A stretch of DNA of 64,000 nucleotides from Propionibacteriaceae bacterium (GTDB lineage Bacteria; Actinomycetota; Actinomycetes; Propionibacteriales; Propionibacteriaceae), in NCBI GenBank assembly GCA_031261485.1, contig JAISJO010000068.1, positions 1-64,000 of the forward strand, written 5' to 3'. The notes beneath the pieces were generated by a model. It had not been told where the DNA came from. It searched no databases and worked only from the letters and a program-made list of their open reading frames with translations. Position 1 is the first letter of the stretch. Every line of letters starts with the position of its first letter. Of this stretch, positions 32,657-41,206 are shown piece after piece. The position numbers and the translations under genes are program-made.

Positions 32657-33667
32657 TCAGCCGCAATCCACCTCAAGCAAGGCCGCGGGTGCTGGGTAGG
32701 ACAGTTCGCTGACCACTTCGCCCAGCGTTCCGTCGCCACGAACCTCAAGAAGTTGGACGAGGTTGGCATACTGCCCCGCAACCAAGGCCCACCGACCATC
32801 GCGTGACAAGGCAAAATCTCGGGGTCCGGCGGCAATGGGCACGGACTGGACAGGGGTGAGGACGCCTGAGTCAAGAGTGTACACAGTCACTGAGTCATCT
32901 CCCCGATTGCTGGCGTACAACCTCGTCCCGTCACTGCTCCAGCGCAGGGCAGCGGCGGTGTTGTCCCCGTGCCAATTGGGCGGGATTGTGGAGATCCGCC
33001 CAGCCTCGACCCATCCCTCGGTCCGTACTCCATCCGTGGTTTCCGGCACATGTCCGTACAAAATGACCTCGTTGGCCAACTCCCCGATGACGGCTCGCCA
33101 GTGGCCTGACGGGTGGTACATCATGTGGCGCGGCCCGAAACCTGCCGGAGTCGCCACACGGCTTACCTCTTCCAAGCCTGAATCCGTGACCTCATACTCA
33201 ATGAGCGCATCCAGACCCAGGTTACACACCCACACATTGCCCGTGAATGGATCTTGTACCGCCTGATGCGGATGAGGGCCATCCTGTCGGGCGGTGACCG
33301 GCCCCAGAGTGCCTTGCGGGACAACAGTCTGAACACCGACCCCGCCCTTCGTGAGGCGGATGAAAGACACCACATCACCGAGATAGTGACTGACCACGAT
33401 TCCCGAACCGTCGCTTAGAACCAGCCCGTGACAAGGAGATTCACCATGTGATGGGATTGCCTTGGACCACGTGAAGTCTTCCAAGTAGACAGGTGTCACG
33501 CCCCCATCGACAACCTCGTTGATCGCGTACACAACGGGCCGTGTCGGGTGAGGTTCAAGCCATGCCGGAGAGGGACCTGCCGAGATGCGTCTCACCTCGA
33601 CCAGCGCGCCCGCCCGTACCTCAATTACTGCCACATAGTCAGAGAATCCACCGCACAGCCATGTCAT
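32657..33667 (-). CDS. 6-phosphogluconolactonase-like beta-propeller protein
   Basis: 336 residues of repeating propeller blades: WSSDGTRLYASNRGDDSVTVY is the classic YbhE/PF10282 blade, with further similar units such as SRDGRWALVAGQYANLVQLL. The family includes 6-phosphogluconolactonases of the YbhE type and muconate lactonising-like proteins. No signal peptide is seen, so cytosolic. Whether it acts in the pentose-phosphate path or on another lactone is not decided by the sequence. It starts MTWLCGGFSDYVAV. Confidence 0.82.
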   Translation of the reverse strand: MTWLCGGFSDYVAVIEVRAGALVEVRRISAGPSPAWLEPHPTRPVVYAINEVVDGGVTPVYLEDFTWSKAIPSHGESPCHGLVLSDGSGIVVSHYLGDVVSFIRLTKGGVGVQTVVPQGTLGPVTARQDGPHPHQAVQDPFTGNVWVCNLGLDALIEYEVTDSGLEEVSRVATPAGFGPRHMMYHPSGHWRAVIGELANEVILYGHVPETTDGVRTEGWVEAGRISTIPPNWHGDNTAAALRWSSDGTRLYASNRGDDSVTVYTLDSGVLTPVQSVPIAAGPRDFALSRDGRWALVAGQYANLVQLLEVRGDGTLGEVVSELSYPAPAALLEVDCG

Positions 33668-33912
33668 GTGTCCAGACTAGTGTTTCCCGCTGGGTGCCGC
33701 GTACCTGGCGTGCTCAACGTGGACGTGGGGTTTTCCGTTAGGGGTCGAATCTTCTGTACCTACGTCGTCACTCATCGATACGGATGTCAGGCTCTCTGCG
33801 TACTTACATCAATGTAATTTCCATGGAGAATCCGTGTATCCTGAGCTTGTGTGTGATACGTAACATGTACCTGAAGTTCTTAGCCCGACAACGAAGAAAA
33901 TGGAGAATGCCA

Positions 33913-35136
33913 GTGGGTTACAAAGGAAGAGCACGTTGGCTTGCCTGTCTTGGTTGTGCGGCTGCTCTGGTGTCGTCCCTGTGCGTCGCTCCCGCCGTTG
34001 CGGAGGACTTGAGTGCTGAGAAGACCCATGCTGAGTCCGTGGTAGGACAGGCGCAGACCCACGCGAACCAGTCCTCGGCGGCCGTTGTCGCCGCCACTGC
34101 GCGAGTACAGGCCGCTCAAGACAGAGTTGTCGCCGCCGAAGAAGCTTTGGAATCGGCTCAGGCTGATTTCGCACTGGCACAGACCATTCAGGCCGCGAAG
34201 GCCAAGGAGCTTTACTTTGCGAACCAAGCGCTTATCGGCGCGAAGGCTGCGGAGGCGGAAGGCCAAGCCCTAGTTGATGCCCAGCAGGACGCCGTGGGTG
34301 AGTACGCCCGCGCTATCTTTCAGGACAGCTACCCTTTGCTGAGTCTTGCTCTGATCCTGAATGTGAACTCCCCGGCGAGTCTGGCGAATCGAGTGCAGTG
34401 GAGCAACACGGTCCTGACGACGAACCAGGTCGATCTTGATTACCTGCGAGAAATACAGCAACAACTGGTGGAAGCTCGTGCGGCCAGCGAAACGGCACAA
34501 CAGGATGCTGACAAGGCAGCACAAGACGCTGAGACCCAAGTCACAGTAAGCGCGCAGGCCGAGAAGGCTGCTGCGGACGCGAAGGCTGAAATACAGGCCG
34601 CCCTCCAGGAAGAACAGAATGCCTTGGCAGCAGCGTCACAGTTGTACGCGAATGACCAGGCACAGTTGGCGCAGGCTCAGGCCGCCCTTGACTCGGTGAA
34701 CGCACGTATCGCTGAGCGGGCGCGCCAAGAAGCCGAGCAGGCCGCTGCCGCAGCCGCCGCAGCAGCCGCAGCGCAACCCCAACCAGGACCTCAGCCACAG
34801 CCTCCGTCTCCCCCAAGTGGCGGTTCCCTGTCACCTGCTCAGGCGCAATCTGTCGCCTATGGCATGGTGTTGAGTCGTGGATGGGGCGATGCGCAATTCA
34901 GTTGCCTGGTCTGGCTGTGGAACCGCGAGTCCGGCTGGCGCTGGAACGCGCAGAACCCCTATTCGGGTGCCTACGGCATACCTCAATCTCTGCCAGCGTC
35001 GAAAATGGCCTCGGCTGGTGCGGACTGGCCCACCAACGCAGTCACCCAAATCGTGTGGGGCCTGTCCTACATCTCACAAAGATACGGCACCCCCTGCGGA
35101 GCTTGGGCCCACTCAGAGGCCACGGGGTGGTACTAG
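33913..35136 (+). CDS. secreted coiled-coil protein with transglycosylase-like C-terminus
   Basis: About 407 residues from the GTG at 33913, chosen because GGAG lies seven bases upstream; in-frame ATGs at 33907 and earlier are possible. A signal peptide ends near APAVAED. A long Ala/Gln-rich coiled coil (PcsB-like, from about 25 to 280) is followed by a Pro/Gln linker and a C-terminal domain (NRESGWRWNAQNPYSGAYGIPQ, RYGTPCGAWAHSEATGWY) of the actinobacterial lytic-transglycosylase type. Likely cleaves peptidoglycan outside the cell during division or growth. Confidence 0.87.
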   Translation: MGYKGRARWLACLGCAAALVSSLCVAPAVAEDLSAEKTHAESVVGQAQTHANQSSAAVVAATARVQAAQDRVVAAEEALESAQADFALAQTIQAAKAKELYFANQALIGAKAAEAEGQALVDAQQDAVGEYARAIFQDSYPLLSLALILNVNSPASLANRVQWSNTVLTTNQVDLDYLREIQQQLVEARAASETAQQDADKAAQDAETQVTVSAQAEKAAADAKAEIQAALQEEQNALAAASQLYANDQAQLAQAQAALDSVNARIAERARQEAEQAAAAAAAAAAAQPQPGPQPQPPSPPSGGSLSPAQAQSVAYGMVLSRGWGDAQFSCLVWLWNRESGWRWNAQNPYSGAYGIPQSLPASKMASAGADWPTNAVTQIVWGLSYISQRYGTPCGAWAHSEATGWY

Positions 35137-35146
35137 GAAGATCTGA

Positions 35147-35170
35147 TTGATCAGTGATTCCCTGGAGGTC
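35147..35170. repeat. CAGTGATTCCC motif downstream of the hydrolase gene
   Basis: TTGATCAGTGATTCCCTGGAGG closely resembles the CAGTGGTTCCCTAGAGG motif at 53135, 9141 and 56813. Here it lies about 12 bp after a plus-strand stop codon. Confidence 0.4.
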
Positions 35171-35202
35171 CTCCGACCACACGGCAATGCCCCACAGGCC
35201 GC

Positions 35203-35391
35203 TTACCTCATGTAGGTCGGGCTGAGCATCGGTCTTCCGCTAGCGTCAACCAACAAGGTGATTCCGCCGGCGGTACCGTCGGTGAAGTAGAGATACTGCA
35301 CTCCCGTTTGACTATCGACAATGATTTTAGACCCACTAAACCCGTTCGACTCTTTCACTTCGATATCAAACCGGGTGTCCTTCTTGGCCAT
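35203..35391 (-). CDS. DUF6440 family protein
   Basis: 62-residue protein, MAKKDTRFDIEVKESNG, then GSKIIVDSQTGVQYLYF and a GGITLLVDASGRPMLSP end: the typical length and motifs of DUF6440, small proteins frequent in Firmicutes and Actinobacteria. Start with GGAGGAACT site upstream. No function is known. It sits alone between a cell-wall hydrolase and a surface protein. Confidence 0.85.
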   Translation of the reverse strand: MAKKDTRFDIEVKESNGFSGSKIIVDSQTGVQYLYFTDGTAGGITLLVDASGRPMLSPTYMR

Positions 35392-35451
35392 AGTTCCTCC
35401 TGACTTGGGTTCTTCCAGAGTAGCGGGGAAGGCAGGCGGCGGCTTTCCTCT

Positions 35452-37344
35452 TTACTGGGCGGTTGCTGTCCCAATTTGCTGGGCTCCAAGCGAAAGCGTG
35501 TACGTCTGTCCGCCGACAAGGTCAGGTGAGGAATATACAACGTTCGATGCACCCTTGGGGAGGGTGTAAGTCGCCAAGGCCTTCCCAGACGAGTCCGAGA
35601 TAGTCAGTGTGCCCGATATGGATGCCCGGGCGGAGAACCACGGTTGTGTGGAGGCTGTTCCGGGAGTCGTGGACATACCGCCCGAATCCACTGCGAGGAG
35701 AGTCCCGCCAGTGACCACCAGACCAGTGTTGACATCGATCGCTCCATCGCCAGAGCGAGTCGGGCCGTACACCGTCACGTTGCCACCAGTCATTGAACCG
35801 GAGCCATTGGAGTCGAGGCCGTCGCCTTCGGCGTTGATGGTGATGTCGCCGCCGGTGATGAGCAGGATCTGACCACCATTGCCTTCACCGCCGAAGCCGC
35901 CGCCGCCGAAGCCGCCTGCGCCACCTGGGCGCGCAAAACCGCCGTCAGTACCAGTGCCAGCGGCTGTCCCACCGGGACGAGTTCCCATGTCCGGCATGGT
36001 CGCATCGGACGATGGACCTCTGTTGCCGTGTGTACCAGGCCCCGCACCGCCGGGTTGGCCACTCGCGGCTGAAGGCACGTCGGTCGGAACGTCCGTGGGC
36101 ACACCACTGGGGACTTCGCCGGGGCCGAATCCACCAGGTGCCCCTCCAGGAGCAAACCCGGAGGGCATCTCGCCAGGAACGTACCCGCTCGGAGCGTCTG
36201 TCGGCATTTCGGAACTCCAGCCAGACCCGCCCCAAGGCTGGTCAGTCGCGGTTCCATCAGGGATTCCGCCGGGGGCCGCATCCCCAGATGAGGCGGAACT
36301 CGACGTCCCGCCTGCAGCGTTCACGCCATCGTCGCTGCTTGTCACGTCGATGATTCCGCCCGCGAGAAGGATATAGAACCCTTCGATACCTTCATAGGAA
36401 GAAGTAATGGTCAGTTTGCCGCCGTCGATGGCGGTCACCACGTCGGCGTGTACCCCGTCGTCCCCGCATGCGAATGTCAATGTCCCCCCGGAGATGAGCG
36501 CGTCCGTTTTCGCGTGGATGCAGTCGTCGCCCGCTTTGGCGGTGATGTCTCCGCCGGATACCCAGACATATCCCGCCATGGCATCAGACGTGTTCGTGGA
36601 TTTCAGCGCTTTGCTGCCCGCCTGGATATCGAGGATTCCACCGGAGATCACGAGGTAATCCTTACCGCGTATGCCATCATCGCCCGCCGTGATGACATAG
36701 GTCCCGGAGTTGATTTCCAGTCCATCTTTGGAGGCAATGGCATCACCATCCGCGCTTGTCACAGCCAGTTTTCCGGTGCCGGTCAAGATGAGGGTCGCGT
36801 GGGAGTACAGCGCCGCCTCGACCGGATTCTTGTCATCCTCGTCCGCCACGCCTGTGTCAGACAGGGAGTTCTCAGATCCCTCAGCAAGGTGTACAACGAC
36901 CACATCTGTATCCTCGACAACCAAGGCCCCAGGCACTGAGGACGCCACTGATGCCCCATCGAGAATCAGGTCCACTTGCCCACCACCGGGGTCCACGACA
37001 ACTTGGCCAGCCCACGAGCCCGAGAGGGTGTACGAACCAGTCTTCGACAACGTGATGACATCCTTCTTGACCAAGACCCCGTCCCCACTGGGAGCGGCCA
37101 AGTCGATCAAGACGGTCCGAGCGCTCATGGCATCGGGCTTCAGAGGTGCCAGATTGCGGGACATCGCATCGTCAACAGAGGTCGGCATAATGGCAGCCAG
37201 TGCTGCCGACGCACTTTCTGCCATACTCGTGACAACATCAGGCAATGCTGCACACCCGCCGAGGAAGAGGGTGGCTCCGACGAGTGCTCGGGCGACCATG
37301 CGCCCTGCGTGGGAAGAGATGCTCTTCGGGGAAGTTGTGCTCAT
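35452..37344 (-). CDS. surface lipoprotein with carbohydrate-binding domain (PF14262-like)
   Basis: 630 residues. An N-terminal signal with lipobox-like LFLGGCAA leads to a domain with repeated YVITAGDDGIRGKDYLVISGG and KAGDDCIHAKTDALISGG units, the beta-helix repeats of the Cthe_2159/DUF4353 carbohydrate-binding family. A Gly/Pro-rich linker (about 350-480) of low complexity divides this domain from a shorter C-terminal part with the same repeats (GDITINAEGDGLDSNGSG). It binds acidic polysaccharide or similar at the cell surface. The DUF4956 gene overlaps it by 4 bp (ATGA). Confidence 0.88.
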   Translation of the reverse strand: MSTTSPKSISSHAGRMVARALVGATLFLGGCAALPDVVTSMAESASAALAAIMPTSVDDAMSRNLAPLKPDAMSARTVLIDLAAPSGDGVLVKKDVITLSKTGSYTLSGSWAGQVVVDPGGGQVDLILDGASVASSVPGALVVEDTDVVVVHLAEGSENSLSDTGVADEDDKNPVEAALYSHATLILTGTGKLAVTSADGDAIASKDGLEINSGTYVITAGDDGIRGKDYLVISGGILDIQAGSKALKSTNTSDAMAGYVWVSGGDITAKAGDDCIHAKTDALISGGTLTFACGDDGVHADVVTAIDGGKLTITSSYEGIEGFYILLAGGIIDVTSSDDGVNAAGGTSSSASSGDAAPGGIPDGTATDQPWGGSGWSSEMPTDAPSGYVPGEMPSGFAPGGAPGGFGPGEVPSGVPTDVPTDVPSAASGQPGGAGPGTHGNRGPSSDATMPDMGTRPGGTAAGTGTDGGFARPGGAGGFGGGGFGGEGNGGQILLITGGDITINAEGDGLDSNGSGSMTGGNVTVYGPTRSGDGAIDVNTGLVVTGGTLLAVDSGGMSTTPGTASTQPWFSARASISGTLTISDSSGKALATYTLPKGASNVVYSSPDLVGGQTYTLSLGAQQIGTATAQ

Positions 37345-38048
37345 GAGAGGTCCTCACTTGACGAGGGCTGGTCCGTGTCGGACTCATTGGCGCTGGAGAA
37401 TGTCGGTCTGGAGTCAGCGAGGGCTGGCTCGAACTCAGGGACGACAGTGGCCTCGGGCCTTACCGAATAACCCGGCGTCCCAGCTTCAGACAGCGGGCGG
37501 GACTCATACCGCACATCGACCACAGTCAACCCACGCACGAAATCCACCTTGTCCACGCGCATATCAACGACGGGCGCGCCCAGAATTGCCTCGACCTCGC
37601 GGGCCAACTCAGACTGGTCGGCGCTGGCATGTGCGAGGGTGAGGGTCAGTTTGGAGATAGGGCTTGGGGTGAGCGGACTCGCCGTCCGAGAGTCCGCAAT
37701 TGCGATGACAACAACGATGAGCGCCATGAGTCCCGCCGACAGCCAGCCATGGTAGGCGCCCAGCCCACCGATGACACCCAAGGCCAAAGCGCAGAAGTAG
37801 TACGCGATCTCGCGCTGGCTCAGCGTCTCACTCCTCAGCCTGACAAGGGCAAGGACGCCGAACAGGCCGAAACCGATACCTGCGTTGATAGGAGTGGCGG
37901 ACAGGGCGATGGCCACGCCCATGACACCGACGTTGACCGCCAGGTACGCCATCGTCAGGTCGCGGCGACGATAGCGGCGGTAATACAAGACGAGGGCGAG
38001 CACGCAGATGGCGATGACATCGGCGAGGGGAACGAGTACTTGAGTCAT
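37341..38048 (-). CDS. DUF4956 membrane protein
   Basis: 235 residues with six predicted membrane helices (residues 5-150) and a soluble C-terminal domain. Family features: the N-terminal LADVIAICVLALVLYYRRYRRRD and TPINAGIGFGLFGVLALVRLRSETLSQREIAYYF match DUF4956. In many genomes DUF4956 is next to VTC-domain polyphosphate or CotH-type kinase genes and a carbohydrate-binding protein; here only the last is present. The ATG at 38048 is preceded by a full AAGGAGG site. Confidence 0.88.
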   Translation of the reverse strand: MTQVLVPLADVIAICVLALVLYYRRYRRRDLTMAYLAVNVGVMGVAIALSATPINAGIGFGLFGVLALVRLRSETLSQREIAYYFCALALGVIGGLGAYHGWLSAGLMALIVVVIAIADSRTASPLTPSPISKLTLTLAHASADQSELAREVEAILGAPVVDMRVDKVDFVRGLTVVDVRYESRPLSEAGTPGYSVRPEATVVPEFEPALADSRPTFSSANESDTDQPSSSEDLS

Positions 38049-38183
38049 GGTGACCTCCTTGAGATACCCACAGTCAATCCCTGCGTCTCTGAGAAATCTC
38101 CAAGAAACTCGGGTCGCGGACCTCCCTATTTCAGCGGTATGCCGGACATAAGTGACCCAGGAGAGACAGTCGTCACTCGGATG

Positions 38184-38327
38184 AGGGGATGTGGGGAGTT
38201 CGGATGGTGCAGGCTTGGGCGCAAATCGTCCCACCGATTTGGGGGCCCATAGTGGAGCGAGGCGATATTATGGCGCAGCCATCGCCTCGTGGAACGACCT
38301 GCACCATTCGAACTCCCCACATCCCCT
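38184..38327. repeat. 144-bp element with 30-bp inverted ends and inner hairpins
   Basis: Arms 38184-38213 and 38298-38327 pair over 30 bp with a single mismatch (start AGGGGATGTGGGGAG). Inside, AAATCG/CGATTT (38223-38240) and CGAGGCGAT/ATCGCCTCG (38258-38289), with a nested TGGC/GCCA, form two more hairpins. The fold is a branched, tRNA-like or long-stem shape. No coding frame. Confidence 0.75.
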
Positions 38328-38330
38328 GGC

Positions 38331-38361
38331 AGTTACCCCAAATCTGAAAGTTACCCCAAAT
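38331..38361. repeat. 13-bp direct repeat pair
   Basis: AGTTACCCCAAAT occurs at 38331-38343 and 38349-38361, period 18 bp, immediately after the long inverted element. Confidence 0.6.
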
Positions 38362-38386
38362 AGGGTCATCCCCCACTGGCCTGGCT

Positions 38387-38525
38387 GACTTTGACCTTTT
38401 CCGCCCGATATCGAGGCCAGTGGGCGAAGTTGGATCAGAGTTGGGCCGTTTCAAGCCAAGAATCGGGCTGACTTTGCACCTACATCGTGCGGCGCCAGGA
38501 AAATCGCACGGACATGGCCAAAGTT
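38387..38525. repeat. interspersed 139-bp repeat with inverted ends, copy 2
   Basis: GACTTTGACC at 38387 and GGCCAAAGTT at 38516 are the inverted ends. CGAAGTTGGATCAGAGTTGG (offset 38), ACTTTG (offset 84) and AAATCGCACGGA (offset 114) match copy 1 at 9999-10138 with the same spacing. Confidence 0.65.
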
Positions 38526-38540
38526 GGCCCCGGTCGTGCC

Positions 38541-39347
38541 TCAGCGGCGGAAACGCTCCAGGAATGCGGCTGTGGCTGGGCTGCTCGGGTGCTCGAAAAT
38601 CTGTTGGGGCGAGCCCGATTCTTCGATTCTTCCTTGGTTGAGGAAGACAATCGTGTCAGCGACGGACCGCGCGAAGTCCATCTCGTGAGTGGCCATGACG
38701 ATGGTGGACCCACCAGATTTCAGTGCTCTGACAAGGTCTAATACTTCTCCGACGAGGTTGGGGTCAAGGGCGGAGGTGATTTCGTCAAGGAGTAAGAGTT
38801 CGGGGTCGGTGGCGATGGCCCTGACGATGGCGACCCTCTGCTGTTGGCCTCCTGAGAGTCGGTCGGGGTACATGCCTGCCTTGTCTGCCACTCCGATACG
38901 GTCGAGCAAATCCATCGCCCGCGCCTCGGCCTGGTCCTTGGGCATCTTGTGTACCTCCCGCAGCGCGAGGTCGACGTTGCGCAGGACTGTCAGGTGTGGG
39001 AAGAGGTTGTACGACTGGAAGACCACCCCGATACGCGCACGTGTCTTGTCCAAGTCCACGCGAGGGTCGGACGTGTCCTCGCCCTTGAGGAATATCTGTC
39101 CGTCGTCGATGCGCTCCAGGAGGTTGATGCAGCGCAGGAGAGTGGACTTGCCCGACCCAGAAGCCCCAATGAGTGCGACGACTTCATGCTCTTGCACGTC
39201 CAGGTCAACACCTGACAATACAACATGGTTGCCGAACACCTTCCGAATCCCGCGCAGCGACAGGACGGGACCACCGGGATTACCTTCAGAAGACCTGACT
39301 GGCCCAAACTGGGATTCCGCCGCAGGCTCCAGACTAGGCACACTCAT
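38541..39347 (-). CDS. polar amino-acid ABC transporter ATP-binding protein
   Basis: 268 residues. Walker A GASGSGKSTLL, signature LSGGQQQR, Walker B LLLDEITSALDP and H-loop MATHEM are canonical, with the VFQSYNLFPHLTVLRNV Q-loop that marks the GlnQ/HisP group. It powers import of glutamate, glutamine or a similar amino acid. It overlaps the permease gene by 4 bp in the order binding protein, permease, ATPase, all minus strand. The C-terminal end is close to the usual length. Confidence 0.92.
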   Translation of the reverse strand: MSVPSLEPAAESQFGPVRSSEGNPGGPVLSLRGIRKVFGNHVVLSGVDLDVQEHEVVALIGASGSGKSTLLRCINLLERIDDGQIFLKGEDTSDPRVDLDKTRARIGVVFQSYNLFPHLTVLRNVDLALREVHKMPKDQAEARAMDLLDRIGVADKAGMYPDRLSGGQQQRVAIVRAIATDPELLLLDEITSALDPNLVGEVLDLVRALKSGGSTIVMATHEMDFARSVADTIVFLNQGRIEESGSPQQIFEHPSSPATAAFLERFRR

Positions 39348-40210
39348 ACCGTCCCTCCCCTCTGTTCGCGGGTGCGTACCTTCTTGGTGTACCAGTCAGC
39401 CAGCCGCACAAAAGGCAGGGCGAAAAGGATGAACACCACACCGGCAGCGACGTACGGGGTGAAGTTCCAGATCCGGGCGACCTCGATTTGGGCAGCGCGC
39501 ACAGCATCTACCACACCGATGATGGAGACGAGTCCCACGTCCTTCTGCATGGACACGAAGTCGTTCATGAGGGCAGGGATGACATTGCGTATGGCCTGCG
39601 GCAGGATGACAATACGCATGGTTTGCATGTGCGACAGACCCAGGGCGCGCGCCCCTGCGCGTTGGGATGGGTGAATCGAGTTGATGCCCGAGCGCAAGAC
39701 CTCGGCGACGTACGCCGAATAACAAATGGTAATGGCAATAGTGCCCAAGAGCACAGGGTCGATACGCCCCCCGAGGCGCAATCCGGGGATACCGAGGCCG
39801 ATGAGGTACAACAACAGGATCGCGGGCATTCCGCGCACGATATCCACGTACACCGCTGCGAGGAAGCGCAAAGGGAACAACACCGGGGAGCGCGATGTCC
39901 GAATGACCGCGATGAGTGTGCCCAAGAATGCCACTCCCACAACGGAGAACGCGAGAATCTTCAGATTCTGGAGCAGACCCTTGCCCACGGCAGGCAGAGA
40001 ATGGATGAAGACCTGCGGGTCGAAGAAGGCCTCGCGGACCTTCACCCACCCGGTCGAACTAGCCAGGATGACCGCGATGACACCAGCGAAGACAACGACA
40101 GATGCGGCGGCGATGAGGATGGACTTGACCGATGCCCGGCGAGCGAATGCCCGGCGCTCCAGTTCGATGGGACTGGGCGTCCAGTCGTCCTCAATCCCGC
40201 CTTCGCTCAT
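39344..40210 (-). CDS. polar amino-acid ABC transporter permease
   Basis: 288 residues. Charged cytosolic N-terminus of about 25 residues, then about five to six membrane helices. The EAA-type loop is RSGINSIHPSQRAGARALGL with the following MRIVILPQAIRNVIPALMNDF, diagnostic for the HisM/GlnP family. It forms the channel for the substrate delivered by the lipoprotein encoded immediately upstream. Only one permease gene is present, so it acts as a homodimer. Confidence 0.92.
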   Translation of the reverse strand: MSEGGIEDDWTPSPIELERRAFARRASVKSILIAAASVVVFAGVIAVILASSTGWVKVREAFFDPQVFIHSLPAVGKGLLQNLKILAFSVVGVAFLGTLIAVIRTSRSPVLFPLRFLAAVYVDIVRGMPAILLLYLIGLGIPGLRLGGRIDPVLLGTIAITICYSAYVAEVLRSGINSIHPSQRAGARALGLSHMQTMRIVILPQAIRNVIPALMNDFVSMQKDVGLVSIIGVVDAVRAAQIEVARIWNFTPYVAAGVVFILFALPFVRLADWYTKKVRTREQRGGTV

Positions 40211-40226
40211 CTACATCCTGTACTAC

Positions 40227-41081
40227 TTACTGCTTCAAGACTGGCACATCGTACTGCCCCAGCCACTTGTTCTCAAGGCCCGCAATCGTACCGTCTGCCG
40301 TTAGGGCGTTCAGGGCATCTGTGACAGCGGAGGTCAGGGGAGAGTCCTTCTCGAGCAAGAGGGCCATGCCATCCGTGCGATTCTCGGAGCCTGCAATCGC
40401 GCCGACGATCTTCCCATCTTCGACTTCGCCGGAACCAACGAGGTAATCGGCGGTCGGTACATCGATGACGAAAGCGTCGATCTGGTTGGCGTTGAGGGCT
40501 TGGGTGACAGCCGCAAGGTCATTGAAAACGGCCACATCTTGTGTGGGGGAGAAGGTGTCCCTTGTTATGTCATAGGCGACATCGCCCGAAGCACACCCGA
40601 ACTTGGCCCCCTTGAGGTCAGCCACAGTCGTCGCGGATGCGAAGGGGTTGGACGCTAGGGTGACAACGACAAAGGGGACCTTGTAATACGCCGGGGAGAA
40701 GTCCACGACTTTCGTGCGCTCTTCGGTGATGGAGTACTGCTGGAGGTTGAAGTCGAAGTTCTTCGGGCCGGGTTGGATGGCCTCTTCGAAGGTCGTGCGT
40801 ACCCACACCACGTCCGCTTTGGCGAATCCCAACTTGTCAGCGACGGCATAGGCCACAGCCGCTTCGAAACCCTCGCCAGTGGTCGGGTCGTCATTCAGGA
40901 CCCACGGCTCGTAGGCCGGCTCGCCTGTGCCAATGGTGAGTTTTCCCGCGGTAATGGTGGTCAAGCCTTCGGCGGTGGTGGCGGCTCCACTATTGTCGGC
41001 GGTGGTGGTGTCAGCGGGGGCACCGCATCCAGCCAAGCCCAGGGCGAGTGCAGCAGCAACGATAAGCGACAGTTTCCTCAT
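40227..41081 (-). CDS. amino-acid ABC transporter substrate-binding lipoprotein
   Basis: 284 residues. Signal peptide with lipobox LAGC; lipidated Cys19 in MRKLSLIVAAALALGLAGC. The body (GTGEPAYEPWVLNDDPTTGEGFE, WVRTTFEEAI, NFDFNLQQYSITEERTKVVDFSPAYY) is family 3 periplasmic binding protein for polar amino acids. Start at 41081 with site AAAGGAA. It delivers the ligand to the permease and ATPase encoded just downstream. Confidence 0.93.
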   Translation of the reverse strand: MRKLSLIVAAALALGLAGCGAPADTTTADNSGAATTAEGLTTITAGKLTIGTGEPAYEPWVLNDDPTTGEGFEAAVAYAVADKLGFAKADVVWVRTTFEEAIQPGPKNFDFNLQQYSITEERTKVVDFSPAYYKVPFVVVTLASNPFASATTVADLKGAKFGCASGDVAYDITRDTFSPTQDVAVFNDLAAVTQALNANQIDAFVIDVPTADYLVGSGEVEDGKIVGAIAGSENRTDGMALLLEKDSPLTSAVTDALNALTADGTIAGLENKWLGQYDVPVLKQ

Positions 41082-41206
41082 GGTGTTCCTTTGGTCATGC
41101 GATGTGACGACGTTATCCACCGATGATTGTACGCATGTTTCGTCGTCCCATCATACGGACGAAGATGGGCGAACACCCGACGGGGTTCATCTGTACGGCG
41201 GATGTC

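Larger units (their letters stand above)
38049..38540. other. intergenic region, 492 bp, without supported genes
   Basis: Between the divergently placed ends of the DUF4956 gene (start, minus) and the amino-acid ABC ATPase (stop, minus). It contains a structured 144-bp inverted element at 38184-38327, a 13-bp direct repeat pair and a copy of the 140-bp interspersed repeat. I see no open frame with a credible ribosome site. Confidence 0.7.

Noticed and set aside
33668-33912. Cyclic-di-AMP riboswitch before the peptidoglycan hydrolase
   Set aside because: Such switches precede cell-wall hydrolases in actinobacteria and TTAGGGGTCGAATC looks a little like the motif, but the remaining conserved blocks are absent.
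38184-38327. tRNA gene in the structured element
   Set aside because: Folding is branched but the long 30-bp stem, lack of GTTCGA-type T-loop and no CCA-like end argue against it.
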